64,000 bases of DNA from the NCBI RefSeq assembly GCF_006476065.1, contig NZ_ML636798.1, positions 1,314,207 to 1,378,206 on the forward strand. Reading direction: 5' to 3'. Shown here piece by piece: positions 1 through 10,000 of this stretch. A program made the translations under genes and the position numbers. Below the pieces are notes generated by a model. The model saw nothing but the letters and a program-made list of their open reading frames with translations, ran no database searches and was not told the DNA's origin. How positions within the stretch are numbered: the first letter of the stretch is position 1; each line of letters begins with the position of its first letter. The stretch is from Cognatiluteimonas lumbrici. GTDB lineage: Bacteria; Pseudomonadota; Gammaproteobacteria; Xanthomonadales; Xanthomonadaceae.

Positions 1-589
1 GACCGTACTCCACGAAATGCCAAAGCGGGTTCAAGCCCGCCGCGGCCACGTCCGGGTTGGCGCGCAGGTACGAGATGGTGTCGAAGGCCGGGCCGGGGTT
101 GCGGCCCTCTCGCCAGCCGAATTCGCAATAGTGCTCTACGGGATCCATGCCAGCCTCGCGGACATCCCCGTACGAGGCCAGGTACCAGTCGGCATCGAAC
201 CACTCGCAACTCCGGATCGCCGCGATCTCGGGCTTGGGCGCGGCCTTGCCGTCGCGGCCGCCAAGTGCTGCACGGAGCCGCCTCGCGAGCCTTCCGGCCA
301 AGGAGCCGGAAGGCGCGGGAGCGCTCCCTCGGGCTGCGAGTTCGCGTTGCATGTGTGCCAGCTGCATGCGCAGCGCGTCGCTCTCCCTTGCCGCATCGTC
401 CCTGGCGATCCGCGCCAACTGCAATTCCGCATCCAGGTCGAGGCAGCGCATGTAATGCAGCTCGAGCTCTTCCTGGACCTGGTGCAGTTGCTGCAGCAGC
501 AGGCTGGCGTCCGCCTCGCCCTGCGCCCTGGTGGCGGCAGGGCGCCTCCGCCGGGAAGCCGAAGCGATCGCCTCCGTCTTGCCTTTCAT
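1..589 (-). CDS. Partial coiled-coil / FDxxWYL-repeat protein (runs off left edge)
   Basis: Only the first 196 codons are in the window; the frame stays open to base 1. The start ATG overlaps the stop of the upstream 1588-residue gene as ATGA. A basic N-terminus is followed by a heptad-like helical stretch (about residues 25-85), then a short basic linker, then two copies of a repeat with the pattern FDxxxYLxxxxDVxxAGxxPxxHxxxxGxxEGRNPGP (about 125-196). This is the layout of the protein at 5349-6737. Such repeats accompany polysaccharide glycosyltransferases; a glycosyltransferase domain could follow beyond the edge. Function not recognised. Confidence 0.7.
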   Translation of the reverse strand, partial: MKGKTEAIASASRRRRPAATRAQGEADASLLLQQLHQVQEELELHYMRCLDLDAELQLARIARDDAARESDALRMQLAHMQRELAARGSAPAPSGSLAGRLARRLRAALGGRDGKAAPKPEIAAIRSCEWFDADWYLASYGDVREAGMDPVEHYCEFGWREGRNPGPAFDTISYLRANPDVAAAGLNPLWHFVEYG

Positions 590-3500
590 TGCGTCATCTT
601 CTCCCTGGTTCCGGCCGCGGCCATCTTGGCGTTGTCATCGTAGATCCTCAGTGGATGCCGGGCGTGGAGCAGGCGGTACACCTGGGCCATGCCTTCCACG
701 TCTCCCCGGCGCAGCATCGCGTTGGCCGCGCGGAAATCCAGCGCGCCTTCCGCATAGCTGGAAGCCAGCCGCTCGGGAATCTCTCCGATGCATACGGAGT
801 CGATCACCAGGTCGGCCACCGAGCCCGGCGCGGCCTCGGCGACGAAGACCTGCAGTTTCAGCGCGCGATGGTTGTTGCGGAAGTTGACGCACACATGCAC
901 GTCGTGGAACTCGCCGGGCACCAGCTCGACGATACGGGCTTCGCCCTCGTAGGGGCCCTCCCCGGCGCGACCGATGCTGACGTTCACGGTCACGGGAGCG
1001 GTCGAGCGCAGCCGGACGCTGCCCGCGAACGTGCGCCCTGCGGTGTCGCCGGGCTTGTCGTCCAGGACCATCCAGAGCCGGCGCTGCCCGGTCGGGAGGT
1101 GGCGGTAACGCCACACCGAACGCGACAACTGCTTGAACGCGGGGTCCACCAGGGGCCGGTACCGGGGGCTCGCCGCCGGTGCGCCGAATTCGGCGGGCTC
1201 CCCGATTCCCCGGGTATCGGTCTTGATGCTCAGCTGCTTTCCGAGCGCCTCGGCAACCACCGTCTCCGGGATGGAATCCCGGAATGCCAGCAGGTTGCCC
1301 CACGCAGCCTTGTCCGACAGCTCGCAGGGATAACGTCGCAGGCGCCGCCAGTCGTGCCGGATCCCGTAGCGGACGATGGGATGCCATTCGCTGACGAAGA
1401 CCTGATAGCCCTTGCCGCAAAGGTAGGACGCCATGTCGTGGAACGTGTATCCCAGCGGGACCGTCTTGGCGTCCTCGAACTCGCACTCGATCACCGCCGG
1501 GCTGAACCGCTCCCAGGGGAAGCCCTTGAGCACGAAGAGATCGTGTCCTTCGGTGTCGATCTTCAGGAAGTCCACCCCAGCCACGTCCTTGTCCGCGAGG
1601 ACATCGCGCAGCGTCGTGATGTCCACGGTTTGCCTGGACTCGTGCGTGGGATGGAATGCGGAAAGGCCGCTGATGCCGGTGCTCTGGTCGGAACGGAAGA
1701 AGGTGACTCCGGACCGTGCCTCGTTGCTCACCGCGCGTTTGTCCACCAGCACGGTCTCCGGGCCGATGCCGGCTTCGGCGAGGCGCTTCTCGAGGATGGC
1801 GCGGTTGTCGTTGTCGGGCTCGAAGGCGAACACGCGCCAGCCCTTTTCGACGAACGGAAAGGTCGCGTGGCCATGGTGCGCGCCGACGTCGATCATGACC
1901 GATCCCTGCAGGTGGTCGTCGTACAGGGTCGAGACGCAGTCGGTTTCATCGAAGTGCGCGCCGGACTCGCGCGGGAACGGACCCAGGGCCCATGCCGCCC
2001 GCATCGCGGAGCGGAATCGGTGCTGGATGGTCCCCAGCGAAAGCTCCCGCTCCACGAACTCCCGGGCGCGCTCGCCTAGCCGGAGCCCCTGCCCGGGATC
2101 GGTGGCCAGCCGCAGGAGCGCTTCCTCCAGCTGCCGTTCGTTCCGTTCCGGGACGATCTCCGCGACGCCCGCCTCCGCCAGGTAGTCGATTGTGGCGACG
2201 CCGCGCGGCCCGTACGCAAGCACCGGCGACCCGGACGCCAGGCATTCGGGCATCTTGTTGGCCAGCGAGTATCCGATGTACGCGACGCTGTGCTCATCGA
2301 AGTTGTAGGCGATCAGCAGCGCATCCGCGCTTCCGAGTACGGCCTCGTACCGGTCCTTGGGGACCAGACCCGAGATGACGACGCCGGGCAGCTCGCCGAG
2401 ATCCTGTTCGGCCTTGCCCCGGCACCATTCCATGGTGTGGATCTCGAACCGCAGGGGGAGCCTGGCCGACAGCCGCGACACCACCCTCGCGACATCGCAG
2501 ACACTCGTATAGGTCATGTCGTCGGCGAGCGCGCCCATGTACCGGATCACGAACGGCTGTCCCTCCACCCGCGCGGGCTTCGGCAAGGCGGGATAGCGCG
2601 AGGGGTCGGCGCCGTTGGCCAGCACCTGCCAGTCACCGCCGTAGCGCTCCGAGTAGGCCTCCGCCATGGCGGTCGAGATGCCGATCCGCACCTGCGACGC
2701 ATCAACGAGCCGCTGCAGCCTGCCCTCCAGCGCCTCGCCCGCAGCCGGGTCGCTGTTGCGCAGGCGCGCCGGCCAGTCGTCCATCATGTGCAGGACAAGC
2801 GGGACCTCGATCTTCTCCAGTAGCGCCTCGACGACCTCGAACAGCTGCGCGGCATCGACGGGCCGGAAGTAGACGACGTCCGGGCGGAAGGCCAGGCACT
2901 GGCGCACGATGGCATCCACCGCATGCGCCGTGGGATTGGCGCGCGGCGTACCGCCATGCTTGCGCAGCAGGTGCAGCCCTTGGGCATCCATCCAGACCTG
3001 CAGGAAGGAGGCGTCGGGCCACTCCTCGAGGTAGGTCTTCTTGAGCTGCCCGGTCGCGGATGCGTGGCCGAGCGGCGTGCTGTCTACCATCAGCAACCGC
3101 GGCAAGCCGTGCTCGCGACTTTGCGCGAGCGGGACCAGGGCCGCCTGGGACACGGGGGGCTCCGGCTTCCGGAAGTCCCCGAACAGGGCCTTCCCGTCTT
3201 CGCCCTCGCTGTTCACGACGGCGGACGGGCGAACAACTTCGCCGACAACCGAAACTTCGCCGGCCACGTAAAGCCGGCCCCCCGCGGGGCCGCGTGGAGC
3301 GACGAGGAGCCGCACCTGGGCATAGTCGTGGTTGCACTCGAACGACAGCTCCGCCGTCGCGGGCGCGCCAGCCGGGAGGTCGATGTCGGCGGTGTCCTCC
3401 ACGTAGGGGCCCTGGCCCTGCCGGGCAAAACGCACGTGCACCCGCTGGTCTTCCTCGGACTCCAGCGTCAACCGGCAACGCAGCCGCCTGCCGACGAGCG

Positions 3501-5352
3501 TGGAATGGACGGCGAATACCACGAAAAGGCCGTGGTCCTGGTTGTCCGCCGCTGCTTCCGGCTCGATCGCGACGACGAGCTTGCCGCGCGTCCTGTCGAA
3601 ACGCCTGATCTCGCAACCCGGGAGGTTGCAGTAGGCGTGGAAGGCGTGGATGGAGCCGACCGGCATCTTCAGGAACGTGTCGGTCAGCCGGCGCGCCAGC
3701 AGTTCGCTCCCGAGGTCCGCCCCCGGCGACTGCCGCGCCGTGGCCATCGCGTCCGCCAGCAGTCCGGCCAGGCGCCGCGAGTGCAGCAGGACATGGTCGC
3801 TTTCCAGCAACCCCAGCAATTCCTCCTCCTGCATGTCCGCTTCGGCCAGGCTGAAGTTGGCGATCGCGGTGATCGATCGGAACCTTCCGAGATGGCGTTG
3901 CACTTCCGCGGCATGCGCCCTCGTGGTTTCGTCGTCTTCCGGCTTCAGCGCCACCAGCCTCTCCAGCAGGCAGTCGTAGGCGAGGTCGTGGTCGCCGCGC
4001 TCGATCAGCAGGTGCCGCAGCGCCGGCAGGAACGTGCGGTCGAGGAACTCCTGGAAGCCCTTGTCCCCCGTGGCGTAGAGCGCATTGCCATTGATGTGGT
4101 GCGCCATCCTGGGATCCAGCGCGCCCAGCGCGGGGACGGACGCCCCGGCGATCCAGAACGGGTCGCGGGCGCGGCAGATCGCGTCGAGATCGGTGACCCA
4201 GTCCGCTTTCGCGGGCACGCAATCCGTCTCCATCAACTGGACGAAGCGGTACGTACGGCAAGCCCGCATGGTCGCCAAGAAGTGCAGGTTAGGCCCCATC
4301 TTGCGCGGTATGTCGCGCTGCCTCGGATCGCGCACGTAGTGGTTCAGGTCCTCGGGGATGGCGAGGAAGGTGACCTCCATCCGCCGGAAGCAGCTCCGTA
4401 GCGCCGGCAAGCGCTCCCACGCCTCGTGGACCCGGTCCATGATGTCCTGCGAATGCCCGCCATCGAAGAACAGGCGCAGGTCGACCTGGCCAAGCAGGGG
4501 CGAATCGGGACGCAGCGGCCGGAAGGCGGGCTCTTCCCACAACGCGAGGTTGGCCAGCAGCTGCGGCAGCTCGCGCTCCGTCAACGGAACGGCCACCGCC
4601 TGCAGCGCCGGGGCGCCCAGCGCTTCGGCCAGCGGTTGGTACTCGTAGACGCCGAAACGATGCAACCTGGACTGCTTCGACGTGTTCCTGATGCGGACGT
4701 CCAGCCCCATGCGGGCGATGTCGAAGCTCAAGGCCTCGAACGACTGGAGGTGCAGGTTGCCGTAGTGCCGCTCCGGGTTTGGAACCTGGTAGGTGTCGCC
4801 CCGCTGCTGGTAGTCGTCGAAGAAGTAGTTCGGGTTGCTGGCCACCTCGGTCTCGATCTTGAGTTCGAGCCCCACGCCCGTGCTTCCTGCCTCCTTGATG
4901 ACCTCGACATAGCTGCAGTCGATGCCGCCGAGGGTGATGTCCCGGTACCCGAGGAAGATCGCGAAGCGTACGGCCCACGAGCCCGTCGTCTTCTTGTCGG
5001 GAAACGCCGTGTGGAAGATCCTGGCCTCGGGGACTTCCGAGGCGACCATGTCCTCCAGGAAGAAGACCCGGTCGTCCTGCGGAAAGTCGGGGAGCTCGTC
5101 GAGGATGTCGCGGACGAGGAAGAACCGCTCGATCCTTCCTTCGCGGTACAGCCGAAGGATCTGCTCCGCATGCGACCTGACCACCACCTTGTCCAGGCAG
5201 CAGTAGATCTTGGGGTAGATCCCGACCCTGTCCCAGTACCGGTAGGCGGCATTCATGCCGAGCCAATCCCGCCCTTCGAGCAGGGAAAAATCCAGGTCCC
5301 TCAATGAGGGGCCGTTACCGGCAATGAATATCGGTGGCTTGCCTGCCGTCAT
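586..5352 (-). CDS. 1588-residue multidomain glycosyltransferase / FkbM methyltransferase
   Basis: Probable polysaccharide-assembly megaenzyme. Modules in order: a DUF115/GT42-like domain (about 1-235; GNGPSL near 12-17, TTGS near 122, GGID near 142); a GT-A-like region with METDC at 375-379 as candidate DxD motif (about 290-560); a beta-rich region (about 605-690); a GT4-like domain (about 750-1115) with a late GxPVLAYGPRG segment; an FkbM-type SAM methyltransferase (DVGAHHG near 1155, KIDTEGHD near 1264); and a second beta-rich region (about 1424-1508) resembling the first. The start chosen is the ATG overlapping the upstream stop (ATGA); a frame extends 52 codons further upstream but lies inside the neighbour. 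It overlaps the next gene by ATGA too. Substrates unknown. Confidence 0.85.
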   Translation of the reverse strand: MTAGKPPIFIAGNGPSLRDLDFSLLEGRDWLGMNAAYRYWDRVGIYPKIYCCLDKVVVRSHAEQILRLYREGRIERFFLVRDILDELPDFPQDDRVFFLEDMVASEVPEARIFHTAFPDKKTTGSWAVRFAIFLGYRDITLGGIDCSYVEVIKEAGSTGVGLELKIETEVASNPNYFFDDYQQRGDTYQVPNPERHYGNLHLQSFEALSFDIARMGLDVRIRNTSKQSRLHRFGVYEYQPLAEALGAPALQAVAVPLTERELPQLLANLALWEEPAFRPLRPDSPLLGQVDLRLFFDGGHSQDIMDRVHEAWERLPALRSCFRRMEVTFLAIPEDLNHYVRDPRQRDIPRKMGPNLHFLATMRACRTYRFVQLMETDCVPAKADWVTDLDAICRARDPFWIAGASVPALGALDPRMAHHINGNALYATGDKGFQEFLDRTFLPALRHLLIERGDHDLAYDCLLERLVALKPEDDETTRAHAAEVQRHLGRFRSITAIANFSLAEADMQEEELLGLLESDHVLLHSRRLAGLLADAMATARQSPGADLGSELLARRLTDTFLKMPVGSIHAFHAYCNLPGCEIRRFDRTRGKLVVAIEPEAAADNQDHGLFVVFAVHSTLVGRRLRCRLTLESEEDQRVHVRFARQGQGPYVEDTADIDLPAGAPATAELSFECNHDYAQVRLLVAPRGPAGGRLYVAGEVSVVGEVVRPSAVVNSEGEDGKALFGDFRKPEPPVSQAALVPLAQSREHGLPRLLMVDSTPLGHASATGQLKKTYLEEWPDASFLQVWMDAQGLHLLRKHGGTPRANPTAHAVDAIVRQCLAFRPDVVYFRPVDAAQLFEVVEALLEKIEVPLVLHMMDDWPARLRNSDPAAGEALEGRLQRLVDASQVRIGISTAMAEAYSERYGGDWQVLANGADPSRYPALPKPARVEGQPFVIRYMGALADDMTYTSVCDVARVVSRLSARLPLRFEIHTMEWCRGKAEQDLGELPGVVISGLVPKDRYEAVLGSADALLIAYNFDEHSVAYIGYSLANKMPECLASGSPVLAYGPRGVATIDYLAEAGVAEIVPERNERQLEEALLRLATDPGQGLRLGERAREFVERELSLGTIQHRFRSAMRAAWALGPFPRESGAHFDETDCVSTLYDDHLQGSVMIDVGAHHGHATFPFVEKGWRVFAFEPDNDNRAILEKRLAEAGIGPETVLVDKRAVSNEARSGVTFFRSDQSTGISGLSAFHPTHESRQTVDITTLRDVLADKDVAGVDFLKIDTEGHDLFVLKGFPWERFSPAVIECEFEDAKTVPLGYTFHDMASYLCGKGYQVFVSEWHPIVRYGIRHDWRRLRRYPCELSDKAAWGNLLAFRDSIPETVVAEALGKQLSIKTDTRGIGEPAEFGAPAASPRYRPLVDPAFKQLSRSVWRYRHLPTGQRRLWMVLDDKPGDTAGRTFAGSVRLRSTAPVTVNVSIGRAGEGPYEGEARIVELVPGEFHDVHVCVNFRNNHRALKLQVFVAEAAPGSVADLVIDSVCIGEIPERLASSYAEGALDFRAANAMLRRGDVEGMAQVYRLLHARHPLRIYDDNAKMAAAGTREKMTQ

Positions 5353-6737
5353 GCGTTGCCAACACTGTGCTGGGGGCGCCGACCCTCGGCCGCGCCATGG
5401 TTGATGAAATGCAGCAGTGGATTGAGGCCGCTCTTCGCGACGTCGATGTTGTTGGCCAGGTAATAAGTCGTGTCGAAATGCGGCCCTGGGTTCCTGAATT
5501 CCTTCCACCCGAAATCCAGGAAATGCTCCACGGGGTCCAGCTTCGCTTCCCGGACGTCCGGATAGGTGTCCAAGTACCAGGCCTCGTCGAAAAACTCCGA
5601 TTCGCGAATGAGCTCTATCGCTGCCAGGCGCTCTGAAGGGAAGGAGTCTTGTCGGCGCCTCCTCAGCGCCGGAAGAAGCCTGACGACCCCGTGCCTGAGG
5701 GTTGTCCCAGGCTGGGGCCCGGCAGCGTCACGAGCCCTCTCGTCCGCCATGTCGCGAATCTGGCGCATGGCCTCGATGTTCCGCGCCTGCAACTCCCGGC
5801 ACTCGCCCTTGAGGATGTCGAGTTCACGCTTCAACTTGTTACGCGCTTCTTCGCTTGCCGCAATTCGCGCCTGCAACGCGCGCTTGCCCTCGCCTTCAGC
5901 CGCCAAGTGCTGCTCCAACGCCTGTACTTTCACGGTGCTCGCTGCCAGCTCCTGCGCGGTCTCGTCCGACAGACGACGCAGATCCGCCAAACGATCCCTT
6001 GTAGCACGCTCTTCCTGCTGGAGCTTCTCCACCTGCTTCCGGGTGGTCGCCAATTGCCGCTCCAGCTCTTGTCGCTCGAGGACTTCCTGTTCGTGGTCGT
6101 CCCGGCTGGCCGCCAGTTGAGACCTCACGGTTTCTCGTTCCAGCAGTACCGACTCCAGGTCCTCCTGCGTCTCCTGGAGGTGGGCCAGCAACTTGTCCGC
6201 CCTGGCTTCTTCGATCGCCTCCCAGGCTTGCCGGACTTCATGCATGAATCCGTCCATCGTTGCCAGCAACTGCGACTCGGACAGCTGCTCCAGACGTGCC
6301 CTGCGGTCCCCGAGCGGCTTCCAGGCCGCAGCTTCGAGCACTTCGTACATGCCTTGGTAGGTTGGCCCCCACCAGCCGAGCAGCGCGCGAAACAGGTGGT
6401 GTGAGTGCGCCCGGCTGGCCGGGACCGACAGCGCACTGGCGGTTTCGATATTGACGAGCCTGAGCCTCGGCCCCAGCAGGCCCCTCAGGTTCAGCACCGC
6501 GCGGTTCCGCCGGACCCAGCCGTCCAGCGCGTCCTCCAGAGGCTCGCCATGCGGAGTGCCGCTCGCGATCCACGCCGGCGACCCATAGAACCAGATGACA
6601 TTGAAGTCCGTGGACTTTCGCTGGACCTCCTCCAGGAGACGGGACGACGGCCACCACACCGCTTCGCCGCCACAGTCCAGGGCGCCGAAAGCCTCCATGC
6701 AGGAGGCCTGGTCCAAGCCGGATAGAACGATCTCCAC
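5349..6737 (-). CDS. Coiled-coil protein with C-terminal FDxxYYL repeats
   Basis: 462 residues from a GTG start with GAGG about six bases upstream. The N-terminal 150 residues are a globular region I do not recognise (it contains WFYGSPAW and several Trp residues). Residues about 150-340 are a long heptad coiled coil rich in Glu, Gln, Arg and Leu. The last 85 residues carry two FDxxxYLxxxxDVxxxxxxPxxHF repeats like those at 1-589 and 22422-25262. No transmembrane segment is evident. Its place between gmd-fcl and the 1588-residue enzyme suggests a role in polysaccharide assembly, perhaps as scaffold or chain-length ruler; that is inference. Confidence 0.75.
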   Translation of the reverse strand: MEIVLSGLDQASCMEAFGALDCGGEAVWWPSSRLLEEVQRKSTDFNVIWFYGSPAWIASGTPHGEPLEDALDGWVRRNRAVLNLRGLLGPRLRLVNIETASALSVPASRAHSHHLFRALLGWWGPTYQGMYEVLEAAAWKPLGDRRARLEQLSESQLLATMDGFMHEVRQAWEAIEEARADKLLAHLQETQEDLESVLLERETVRSQLAASRDDHEQEVLERQELERQLATTRKQVEKLQQEERATRDRLADLRRLSDETAQELAASTVKVQALEQHLAAEGEGKRALQARIAASEEARNKLKRELDILKGECRELQARNIEAMRQIRDMADERARDAAGPQPGTTLRHGVVRLLPALRRRRQDSFPSERLAAIELIRESEFFDEAWYLDTYPDVREAKLDPVEHFLDFGWKEFRNPGPHFDTTYYLANNIDVAKSGLNPLLHFINHGAAEGRRPQHSVGNA

Positions 6738-6781
6738 GGGACCTCGTCAGAATGCTTGGGGGAATAGCCTGCGGGGGGGGA

Positions 6782-7756
6782 TCATGCCGCTTCCTTGCCC
6801 CGGAACTGGTCCAGATTGTCCATGAACCACGCGTAGGTGTGGCGCAGCCCCTCCTCCAAGCCGATTCCGGCGCGCCACCCGAGGGAGGCCAGCCTCGAGA
6901 CATCGAGCAGCTTGCGCGGCGTTCCGTCCGGCTTGCTGGCGTCGAAGGCGATCCTTCCCTGGTACCCGGTGACCCTGGCGATGGTTTCGGCCAGCTCACG
7001 GATGGTGCAATCCACGCCCGTGCCCACATTTACATGCGACAGCATCGGCTGCGTGTGCTGTTTCCAGGTGTCGACCGGAAGCTCCATCACGTGGATGCTG
7101 GCTGCGGCCATGTCGTCGACGTGCAGGAACTCCCGCATCGGCTTGCCGCTACCCCAGACCACGACCTCGGGCGCCCCGTCCCGCGCAGCCTCGTGGAACC
7201 GGCGCATCAACGCTGGAATCACGTGGCTGTTCTCGGGGTGGAAGTTGTCCTCGGGACCGTACAGGTTGGTGGGCATCACGCTACGGTAGTCGCGTCCGTG
7301 CTCGCGGTTGTAGCTTTCGCAAAGCTTGATCCCGGCAATCTTGGCTACTGCGTACGGCTCGTTCGTCGGCTCCAGCGCGCCGGTCAGCAGCGCATCCTCG
7401 CGCATGGGTTGCGGGGCCATCTTCGGGTAGATGCAGGAGGACCCGAGCAGCATGAGCTTCTGTACCCCGGCCATGTGGGCGGCGTGCACGATGTTGCACT
7501 CGATGACCAGGTTCTCGTAGATGAACTGCGCCGGGTAGGTGTTGTTGGCATGGATGCCGCCGACCTTGGCGGCGGCCAGGTACACCTGGTCGATGGCTTC
7601 GTTCGCGAAGAAGGCCTCGACCTCGGACTGGCGCAGCAGATCCAGCTCCTGGCGCGTGCGCGTGACGAGCTCGACATCGTCGCGCTCGCGGAGCCGGCGC
7701 ACCAGCGCCGACCCCACCATGCCGCGATGACCGGCGATGAAGATGCGGGTTGCCAT
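6782..7756 (-). CDS. fcl: GDP-L-fucose synthase
   Basis: 324 residues, the usual length. It is an extended SDR epimerase/reductase that converts GDP-4-keto-6-deoxy-D-mannose into GDP-L-fucose with NADPH in the cytoplasm. Visible motifs: GHRGMVG at 9-15 for the nucleotide, SSC at 106-108, and Y135xxxK139 of the catalytic set; the family-typical NNTYPAQF segment is present. It starts one base after the stop of gmd, so the two form the standard GDP-fucose pair. The presence of both genes implies a fucose-type residue in the encoded polysaccharide (inference). Confidence 0.95.
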   Translation of the reverse strand: MATRIFIAGHRGMVGSALVRRLRERDDVELVTRTRQELDLLRQSEVEAFFANEAIDQVYLAAAKVGGIHANNTYPAQFIYENLVIECNIVHAAHMAGVQKLMLLGSSCIYPKMAPQPMREDALLTGALEPTNEPYAVAKIAGIKLCESYNREHGRDYRSVMPTNLYGPEDNFHPENSHVIPALMRRFHEAARDGAPEVVVWGSGKPMREFLHVDDMAAASIHVMELPVDTWKQHTQPMLSHVNVGTGVDCTIRELAETIARVTGYQGRIAFDASKPDGTPRKLLDVSRLASLGWRAGIGLEEGLRHTYAWFMDNLDQFRGKEAA

Positions 7757-7757
7757 G

Positions 7758-8876
7758 TCAGCCTTCCCGTGCCATCGCGACGTCGTAGCCGTGCTCGCGC
7801 AGGAGCGCCATCCGCCGCGCCTCGGCGAGGTCGGCGGCGACCATCTCGGTGCACATCTCGCGCGCCGTGATCTCGGGCTGCCAGCCCAGTTCGCGCTTCG
7901 CCTTGGAGGGATCGCCGAGCAGGGTTTCCACCTCGGCCGGGCGGAAGTAGCGGGGATCGACCGCCACCACCACGTCTCCGACCTGCAGGGCGGGCGCCTT
8001 GTCGCCCTCCACCCGCTCGACGATGCCCTTCTCTTCGACGCCCTCGCCTTCGAAGCGCAAGGTCACGCCCAGTTCCTCGGCGGTCCAGCGGATGAAGTCG
8101 CGCACCGACTGCTGCTGACCGGTCGCGATCACGTAGTCTTGCGCCTTCTCCTGTTGCAGCATCATCCACTGCATCCGCACGTAGTCGCGGGCATGCCCCC
8201 AGTCGCGCAGCGAATCCAGGTTGCCCATGAACAGACAGCGCTCCAGGCCTTGCGCGATGTTCGCCAGGCCGCGGGTGATCTTGCGGGTGACGAACGTCTC
8301 GCCGCGGCGCGGGCTCTCGTGGTTGAAGAGGATGCCGTTGCACGCGTACATCCCGTAGGCCTCGCGGTAGTTCACCGTGATCCAGTACGCGTAGAGCTTG
8401 GCGACCGCATAGGGGCTGCGCGGGTAGAACGGGGTCGTTTCCTTCTGTGGGATCTCCTGCACCAGGCCGTACAGCTCGGAGGTGCTCGCCTGGTAGAAGC
8501 GGGTGCGATCGCCCATCCCCAGCAGGCGGATGGCCTCCAGCAGCCGCAACGTTCCGATCGCGTCCACGTCCGCCGTGTACTCGGGCGACTCGAAGCTCAC
8601 CGCGACATGGCTCTGCGCGCCAAGGTTGTAGACCTCGTCGGGCTGTACCTGCTGGAGGATGCGGGTCAGGTTGGAGCTGTCCGTCAGGTCGCCATAATGG
8701 AGAAAGAACCTTGCATGCAGTTCATGCGGATCCTGATAGATATGGTCGACGCGCTGAGTATTGAAACTGGACGCACGACGCTTAATTCCGTGGACTTCAT
8801 ATCCCTTCTCTAGAAGGAACTCTGCGAGATATGAACCATCCTGACCAGTGACGCCCGTGATTAATGCCTTCTTCAT
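7758..8876 (-). CDS. gmd: GDP-mannose 4,6-dehydratase
   Basis: 372 residues. It makes GDP-4-keto-6-deoxymannose from GDP-mannose, the precursor used by the adjacent fcl. Motifs: GVTGQDG at 8-14 (Rossmann glycine loop), STSE at 131-134, and Y156xxxK160, with the family hallmark RRxSSFNTxRxDH near 33-45. A 112-base gap with a possible hairpin separates it from the upstream GSCFA gene, so gmd may begin a separate transcript. A GDP-D-rhamnose route would need an Rmd reductase instead; Fcl next door argues for fucose. Confidence 0.96.
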   Translation of the reverse strand: MKKALITGVTGQDGSYLAEFLLEKGYEVHGIKRRASSFNTQRVDHIYQDPHELHARFFLHYGDLTDSSNLTRILQQVQPDEVYNLGAQSHVAVSFESPEYTADVDAIGTLRLLEAIRLLGMGDRTRFYQASTSELYGLVQEIPQKETTPFYPRSPYAVAKLYAYWITVNYREAYGMYACNGILFNHESPRRGETFVTRKITRGLANIAQGLERCLFMGNLDSLRDWGHARDYVRMQWMMLQQEKAQDYVIATGQQQSVRDFIRWTAEELGVTLRFEGEGVEEKGIVERVEGDKAPALQVGDVVVAVDPRYFRPAEVETLLGDPSKAKRELGWQPEITAREMCTEMVAADLAEARRMALLREHGYDVAMAREG

Positions 8877-8914
8877 GCCTACTCCGCTCGGGATTGCCTA
8901 CACTTGCATACGCG

Positions 8915-8941
8915 AAACAATTAATGTCGCCGAGTGGCGAC
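8915..8941 (-). terminator. Possible intrinsic terminator between GSCFA gene and gmd
   Basis: On the minus strand a 6-bp stem (GTCGCC / GGCGAC, loop ACTC) is followed by an AT-rich tail ATTAATTGTT. It sits just after the GSCFA gene and before gmd. The stem is short and the tail is not a clean T-run, so termination may be weak. The surrounding AT-rich bases could also hold a gmd promoter, but I see no convincing hexamer pair. Confidence 0.35.
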
Positions 8942-8988
8942 TGCTTTCATAAAACTACGAGTTTCCGCCCTCACGAGGCGCGGGGCTG

Positions 8989-9990
8989 CTACGTGGTTAG
9001 ATATCGCTTGCTGAACTCAGAAATTATCGGGTTGATAACGGTCGAAGTCACATGAATCTGATCATCTTGCCACGCAAGCGCACGCGGCGAACATACGACC
9101 ATTTCATAAGACGGAAAGTAGTCAACGAAGGGCAGGTCTTCGTAGAGCATCTGTGCGGCAGCTCGTAAAGTTCCTTTGGAGTAGGTGTTGGCTGCCGCCA
9201 CATCCTGATCCAAAAATGTTTGCGTCATTGGCACCGGAGAAACAGTAATAACAACCTTTAAGTCGGGAGCAACCTCGTGTAGTGCCTCCAGAGCTTTCCC
9301 CAAAACGTCATAGACCTGATCAGGTCGTGCGTTAAAAACTTTGAGGCTATTTACCCTATGTTTGGCAACAGCCGCAATGTTGTTATTAAACACATAGCCG
9401 TAATCGCTATCCAGCCATGTCTCTGTGAGCCCGAGGGTAAGCACAAGAACATCGGACCGCTTCAGCGCTGCGCCGATCCTGTCCAACTTGGCGCGAGTAT
9501 CTCTGACCAACTTCTCGGGAGCGAGCTTGGTATAACTCATCTGTGGATCGAACCATTTGTCTTCACCCAAACAAATAATTCCGTCATCCGGCAAGACCTG
9601 CCTGCCCACATAACGTTCAATCTCTAGCGCCATTGCATGTGCATTGTATTTGTTCAGCACCGTATGGGGCCAAAAAGGCTTCGAAACATAAATCGACTGA
9701 TCAATGTCTTCACTAAAGACTGGAAGTTCAAATCCGGCCTTCTGAAGGCTGGACTCGACGTTGCGAGCAAAACACGAGCCTATCGTGTAGACCGTAGCCC
9801 CGGGAGAGATGGAGAACTTTGGGCTCGAATGACAAACAAACGGCGTGCCCGCCAAGAATCGGTCCCTTGCGCTGTAGGGATCGGCGACAGGTTTTTTGTC
9901 CGCGCCGTAGCTGCAGAAGTTTCGACTAGGATTATTTCGCCGAGTCTCTACAGCGTCTTTGTAGCTCAACATCTCTCTCTCCGGATTCAT
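8989..9990 (-). CDS. GSCFA-domain protein (SGNH-like, uncharacterised family)
   Basis: 333 residues from the ATG at 9990. A second ATG at 9972 has a better ribosome site (GGAGAGAGAG just upstream) and may be the true start, giving 327 residues. The name-giving motif GSCFA is at 71-75, followed by LTLGLTETW and VTVSPVP blocks typical of the family. GSCFA proteins are counted with SGNH-type hydrolases, but their reaction is unknown; acyl transfer or removal on the polysaccharide is a guess. Base composition is visibly AT-richer than the flanking genes, suggesting recent acquisition. A related GSCFA protein lies at 15125-16210. Confidence 0.85.
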   Translation of the reverse strand: MNPEREMLSYKDAVETRRNNPSRNFCSYGADKKPVADPYSARDRFLAGTPFVCHSSPKFSISPGATVYTIGSCFARNVESSLQKAGFELPVFSEDIDQSIYVSKPFWPHTVLNKYNAHAMALEIERYVGRQVLPDDGIICLGEDKWFDPQMSYTKLAPEKLVRDTRAKLDRIGAALKRSDVLVLTLGLTETWLDSDYGYVFNNNIAAVAKHRVNSLKVFNARPDQVYDVLGKALEALHEVAPDLKVVITVSPVPMTQTFLDQDVAAANTYSKGTLRAAAQMLYEDLPFVDYFPSYEMVVCSPRALAWQDDQIHVTSTVINPIISEFSKRYLTT

Positions 9991-10000
9991 TATTGAATTG

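Noticed and set aside
265-2079. Long plus-strand open frame opposite the 1588-residue gene
   Set aside because: High-GC DNA gives long antisense frames. Its translation is low in hydrophobic order and matches no family, whereas the minus strand carries clear domains.
5353-5508. A 52-codon N-terminal extension of the 1588-residue protein
   Set aside because: It lies inside the upstream gene in another frame and ends at an ATGA overlap that is a normal start; the extension has no domain content.
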